DNA of 64,000 bases from Bacteroides fragilis NCTC 9343 (lineage in GTDB: Bacteria > Bacteroidota > Bacteroidia > Bacteroidales > Bacteroidaceae): assembly GCF_000025985.1 (NCBI RefSeq), contig NC_003228.3, positions 4,464,001 to 4,528,000 of the forward strand, in the 5' to 3' direction. Positions 61,006 through 64,000 of this stretch are shown one piece after another. Position numbers and translations under genes: made by a program. Each line of letters opens with the position of its first letter. Position 1 is the first letter of the stretch. Under the pieces are notes generated by a model that saw only the letters and a program-made list of their open reading frames with translations, was not told the DNA's origin and made no database searches.

Positions 61006-62226
61006 TTATTCCTTAAATTTAGCGATAAGCAACACCGGATTATCTTCGTCATTCAATTTTGAAGCAATCTCTTTCAACTCTCCTTTCAACTTTCCTTGCC
61101 CGTTAAGTTCGATGAGCTCCTCGGCCGGATAATATTGTATGGCATAGTTTTCAGGCACTACATGATAATTGGCGGACAATCGCATTTGGAATGCCGGAAT
61201 ATTGGTAGCGGACACTACATCCCTGTTTACCAGATCGACCCGGCAATATTCATTAGTGAACCTGTCATACAAATAAGATACCGGATCAGAAACACGGTTG
61301 TTCTTCACATCTATATCCTTTACTATCGTGTACCAAAGCAAATAACGGCCGGTCATCACATCAACCGTCGCTAAAATCGGAATATTGTTTTCGCTTGTAT
61401 GGTTCCGGCGGACAGTCAATGGAATCAAATGGTCATCACGATATACATACGCCGTATCCAATGAATAATCGGCAATCAGAATATCCGAACCAAAACGGGC
61501 TACGGGAGACATTAATAAACTTACATAACCAAACGCACCGTCTCCTACTGTATAAGACAGTCCATCCCTTATTCTCTCCTTGACCGTGATGGGAATCGAC
61601 GTTAATTTCCCGTCTTTCTTGGAAATCTTGTAATAAGGCGTTTTATTAACAGGATACTTCCCAATCTGAGAGTCGACAAGGCGATAATCTTCGCCAAACA
61701 GGAAATTTTCATCATACTCAAATATCGAAGAAGCAAACATGCGGTTTTGCGGCAGTTTAAGCGTGCGCCTGTATGCGCCGCCATAACCATACACCTGAAT
61801 TCTGCTTTGTAACCCGTCATAGATGAATATCTCCCGGGCTTTTTCATCGATGCAATAACCGCTGACAATATCTCCATATTCTTCCCCGCTCATGCTTGTA
61901 TGGTTAAAAGAATGAAGGTATTTTCCTGACTTGTCAAAGAAGATAACATCACTTTTCTTGTTTACGGTAACAAGAAAGCTGTCCGTCATAAGGATGGGAC
62001 GGATACCGACCAATGAGCTGTCACCTGTTTCCAACACGACATATCTTACATCTGCGATATCCTGAAGAATGATTTCTTTCTCGGGGTATTGCTCCTGCAA
62101 ATCAAAAACAGGCAATCCGGTGAACGGCTCGACAGGAGTATTTACACATGCCGGCTTCTCTTTTTGAGAACTACCGGTACAGGCCACCAACGCACTAAGC
62201 ACTAAAATCAAATATAGGTTTTTCAT
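61006..62226 (-). CDS. 6-bladed beta-propeller lipoprotein
   Basis: A 406-residue lipoprotein with lipobox ALVAC (Cys 16). It starts with the family hallmark EIILQDIADVRYVVLETGDS, then SDVIFFDKSGKYLHSFN, ARGRL-like blades such as IFIYDGLQSRIQVYGYGGAYRR and ILIADYSLDTAYVYRDDHLI, and ends KGELKEIASKLNDEDNPVLLIAKFKE. Proteins of this Bacteroidales family are outer-envelope six-bladed propellers of unknown ligand, commonly beside peptide-type clusters. Its 3' end abuts the protease remnant. It is about 1.2 kb from the regulator gene and related to the partial gene at 62991. Confidence 0.88.
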   Translation of the reverse strand: MKNLYLILVLSALVACTGSSQKEKPACVNTPVEPFTGLPVFDLQEQYPEKEIILQDIADVRYVVLETGDSSLVGIRPILMTDSFLVTVNKKSDVIFFDKSGKYLHSFNHTSMSGEEYGDIVSGYCIDEKAREIFIYDGLQSRIQVYGYGGAYRRTLKLPQNRMFASSIFEYDENFLFGEDYRLVDSQIGKYPVNKTPYYKISKKDGKLTSIPITVKERIRDGLSYTVGDGAFGYVSLLMSPVARFGSDILIADYSLDTAYVYRDDHLIPLTVRRNHTSENNIPILATVDVMTGRYLLWYTIVKDIDVKNNRVSDPVSYLYDRFTNEYCRVDLVNRDVVSATNIPAFQMRLSANYHVVPENYAIQYYPAEELIELNGQGKLKGELKEIASKLNDEDNPVLLIAKFKE

Positions 62227-62743
62227 TATAAATCTGTTTAAAAATGTATAAAATATTTCTCAGATAGAATCTGCATGAACAGCTTTTTCCTCCTTCTCCA
62301 CCTTCACTCCGACCTGTTACAGATTTGTGCATAAAGCCCAAATATACCAACAAATAGATGACTTACTTTCATTTATATCAAATTATGATTGTATCAACAC
62401 CATGAACCCATCCTCAAAAATACAATTATATTTTTAAAAATCAACAATAAGTCGAATAATTCCGGTTGGTGAAATTCAAAAAAGGTATCAAATTCTTTTA
62501 TTCAAATTAACACTGTTAACAGTCATTCCAAAATATCTTTTTTGGAGGATGCAAAGAACAAGTCTTTTGCATTTAAAAGAGCTGTTCCTTATCACCAAAA
62601 GACTTGCTTTAACAGTGTGTTAAAACAAGTCTTTTACCGGTAAACAGCAAATTGATATAAGCATCTAACTTACAGAATAATAATCAAACAAATCAATTCA
62701 TTTTCCAGAAGTTTCACTGATATATTATATAGGAAGATAATTA
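62227..62743. other. AT-rich intergenic region with an odd repeat cluster
   Basis: About 517 bases upstream of the propeller gene contain no gene. CAAGTCTTTTG (62559-62569), its exact inverse CAAAAGACTTG (62596-62606) and a third CAAGTCTTTT (62626-62635) occur within 77 bases. AACACTGTTAAC and AACAGTGTGTTAA motifs occur near them. The first pair can form a hairpin. No transposase or promoter match is seen. Confidence 0.55.
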
Positions 62744-62923
62744 CTATTTTGACAAGTAGAACACATAGTATCCCCAAATGTCATTTATTAACAAAGAAGA
62801 GCTAACTGCTTCCAGCGGTATATACTCTACATCAGCTACTTCACGTATTTCAATACATTTCACTGGATAATCACGGGCTTTATCAATGCCAATCACCGAT
62901 AGAGAGAAATCTTTATTTCTCAA
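62744..62923 (-). pseudogene. Remnant of a 6-bladed beta-propeller gene N-terminus
   Basis: A 59-codon minus-strand frame from a TTG at 62923 to TAG at 62744. It reads KARDYPVKCIEIREVADVEYI followed by PLEAVSSSLLIND. This matches the opening of 6-bladed propeller proteins (compare EKEIILQDIADVRYVVLET in the neighbour). It has no signal peptide, no good start and lacks the rest of the propeller. An upstream TAA closes the frame on the 5' side. It sits between two intact or partial propeller genes, so it is probably what is left of a third tandem copy. Confidence 0.6.
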
Positions 62924-62990
62924 AAGCCTATTTTAGCCTTTCTTTATCATAACGCCCAAACCATATTCTCTAGCTTTGCATTGATTCTAC

Positions 62991-64000
62991 TTATTTATAT
63001 TTACATATCATTAATATATCATTATCATCTATACTCAATCGGGATGCAATATCCTTCAGCTCCTCCTTCAACCCGCCTGCTTGATATTGTTCAATAAGCC
63101 TTTCCGCTGTAAACATGCTTATACCATAATTTTCTCTATCAGCAGACTGAAGTATCATAGTCGGCACAGGCCTTTCTATATCGGAGGAATAATTATAATC
63201 ATACATTTTCCATTCCGCAATCTTGCCTGTATGCCTGTTTAACACAAGCTCAGGAGCATCCGCCATAGGAGACATAGGAGCAGAAGGATTATAGTACATC
63301 GGAATTATTCTAAAATGCAAATATGAATCGGTGTATAATTCACAAGCGACAATGACCGGTGGATCTGATGCATATACCGAAGGAGTCTGCACGGCGATAG
63401 GAACCAGTTTGTGATGACGATAGCTGTAAATAGTATCCAAAGCATAGTCGGCAATCAAGAAAGCATCGCCATTTTTTATCAGCGCGGTTATGAGAAAGAG
63501 GACCTGATCTTTATAAGCCCCTCCGGGAAATTTGACGATCTCTGTATGTACCTTCTCACTGATAGGTTTATCCACAACAATCCCGATGGAAGACATCTCT
63601 CCGCTCTGTTTATCGATCAGATAGTAAGGATGCGTATCCACCTTTTTCTTTTTACGAAAGTCATAAAACCGATTATAACCTATCAGATAATCCTTATCAT
63701 AATTATACAGATCGATAAATGTGCAATCCTTCATAGGCAAAGCATGACTACGCTTATACCGCCCATCAAAAGAATAAATATATATCTTTTTCCGGAACGA
63801 ATCATAGATGTATATTTCTTGCATGCCAAAATCGGCATCCCATGCGGTTATAGAACTGTACTCTTCAGCAGATCCTCCTCTCCGGTTAAAAGTCCACAAG
63901 TACCTCCCTTTTCTATTAAAGAAAAAGATATTGCCATTATCAACACCACTTGCGACAGTTATATAATCATCTGAAATCCGAAAAGCGGAACAATCCGACG
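62991..64000 (-). CDS. 6-bladed beta-propeller protein (5' end beyond the window)
   Basis: The frame is open from the window edge to a stop at 62991, about 336 residues without the N-terminus. It is not limited to the internal Met/Leu start at 63899. Upstream codons continue in frame (DDYITVASGVDNGNIFFFN) and align with the neighbour (DSFLVTVNKKSDVIFFDKSG). Shared blades include MQEIYIYDSFRKKIYIYSFDGRY, AFLIADYALDTIYSYRHHKL-type strands and the ending KEELKDIASRLSIDDNDILM. It belongs to the same family as the gene at 61006, forming a tandem pair with a remnant between. Ligand unknown. Confidence 0.85.
   Translation of the reverse strand, partial: SDCSAFRISDDYITVASGVDNGNIFFFNRKGRYLWTFNRRGGSAEEYSSITAWDADFGMQEIYIYDSFRKKIYIYSFDGRYKRSHALPMKDCTFIDLYNYDKDYLIGYNRFYDFRKKKKVDTHPYYLIDKQSGEMSSIGIVVDKPISEKVHTEIVKFPGGAYKDQVLFLITALIKNGDAFLIADYALDTIYSYRHHKLVPIAVQTPSVYASDPPVIVACELYTDSYLHFRIIPMYYNPSAPMSPMADAPELVLNRHTGKIAEWKMYDYNYSSDIERPVPTMILQSADRENYGISMFTAERLIEQYQAGGLKEELKDIASRLSIDDNDILMICKYK

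Overview
The window reads as a chromosome segment of a Bacteroides-type bacterium (Bacteroidales). The reasons are several promoters of the Bacteroidetes form (TTTG, about 19-21 bases, TAnnTTTG), conserved housekeeping proteins of Bacteroides type, a GH84 hexosaminidase very like the characterised B. thetaiotaomicron enzyme, FimA/Mfa-type fimbrial lipoproteins, an invertible promoter with GTTAC-N7-GTAAC repeats, and peptide precursors of the GG-Bacteroidales family. I did not assign a species.

Positions 1-17 kb are mostly housekeeping. They hold a FAH-family hydrolase (cut by the window edge) and rex, a SUI1 factor, the rplM-rpsI-rpsB-tsf ribosomal block with structured leaders, a DUF4488 protein, asnS, a pseudouridine synthase with a long repetitive basic N-terminus, purB, a secreted GH35 beta-galactosidase, three identical tRNA-Val genes, a sugar acetyltransferase, yaaA and a secreted GH84 enzyme.

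Positions 17-30 kb form a minus-strand surface-fimbria operon: FimA/Mfa1-like major subunit, FimB/Mfa2-like anchor, DUF3575 protein, TPR-PD40-OmpA protein, propeller/Calx-beta protein and two large BACON-type fimbrial lipoproteins. Its upstream region is a roughly 290-bp invertible promoter segment flanked by perfect inverted repeats, with a tyrosine recombinase gene next to it. A bactofilin, carB (with a probable leader-peptide attenuator), trpS and an OmpA-like porin follow to 37 kb.

Positions 37-58 kb hold the most interesting locus, a run of minus-strand genes that looks like one biosynthetic cluster for a ribosomally made, modified peptide. It contains two near-identical double-glycine Cys-rich precursors, two retropepsin-PDZ lipoproteins, three radical SAM/SPASM proteins, three short LanC-like proteins, six predicted sugar-transfer domains in five proteins (GT2, GT10 fucosyltransferase-like, a two-domain GT, GT4, GT27-like), a sulfotransferase, a CMP-sugar synthetase, a C39-peptidase ABC exporter and its HlyD partner. 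A DUF3244 secreted protein appears to start the operon and a membrane-spanning TPR/HTH regulator lies upstream. The simplest reading is a secreted, glycosylated and possibly sulfated RiPP. The chemistry is unproven.

Positions 60-64 kb contain 6-bladed beta-propeller lipoproteins and two gene remnants. One is a 367-bp copy of the 3' end of a cluster protease. The other is the start of a third propeller gene. Both point to recombination at this edge of the cluster.
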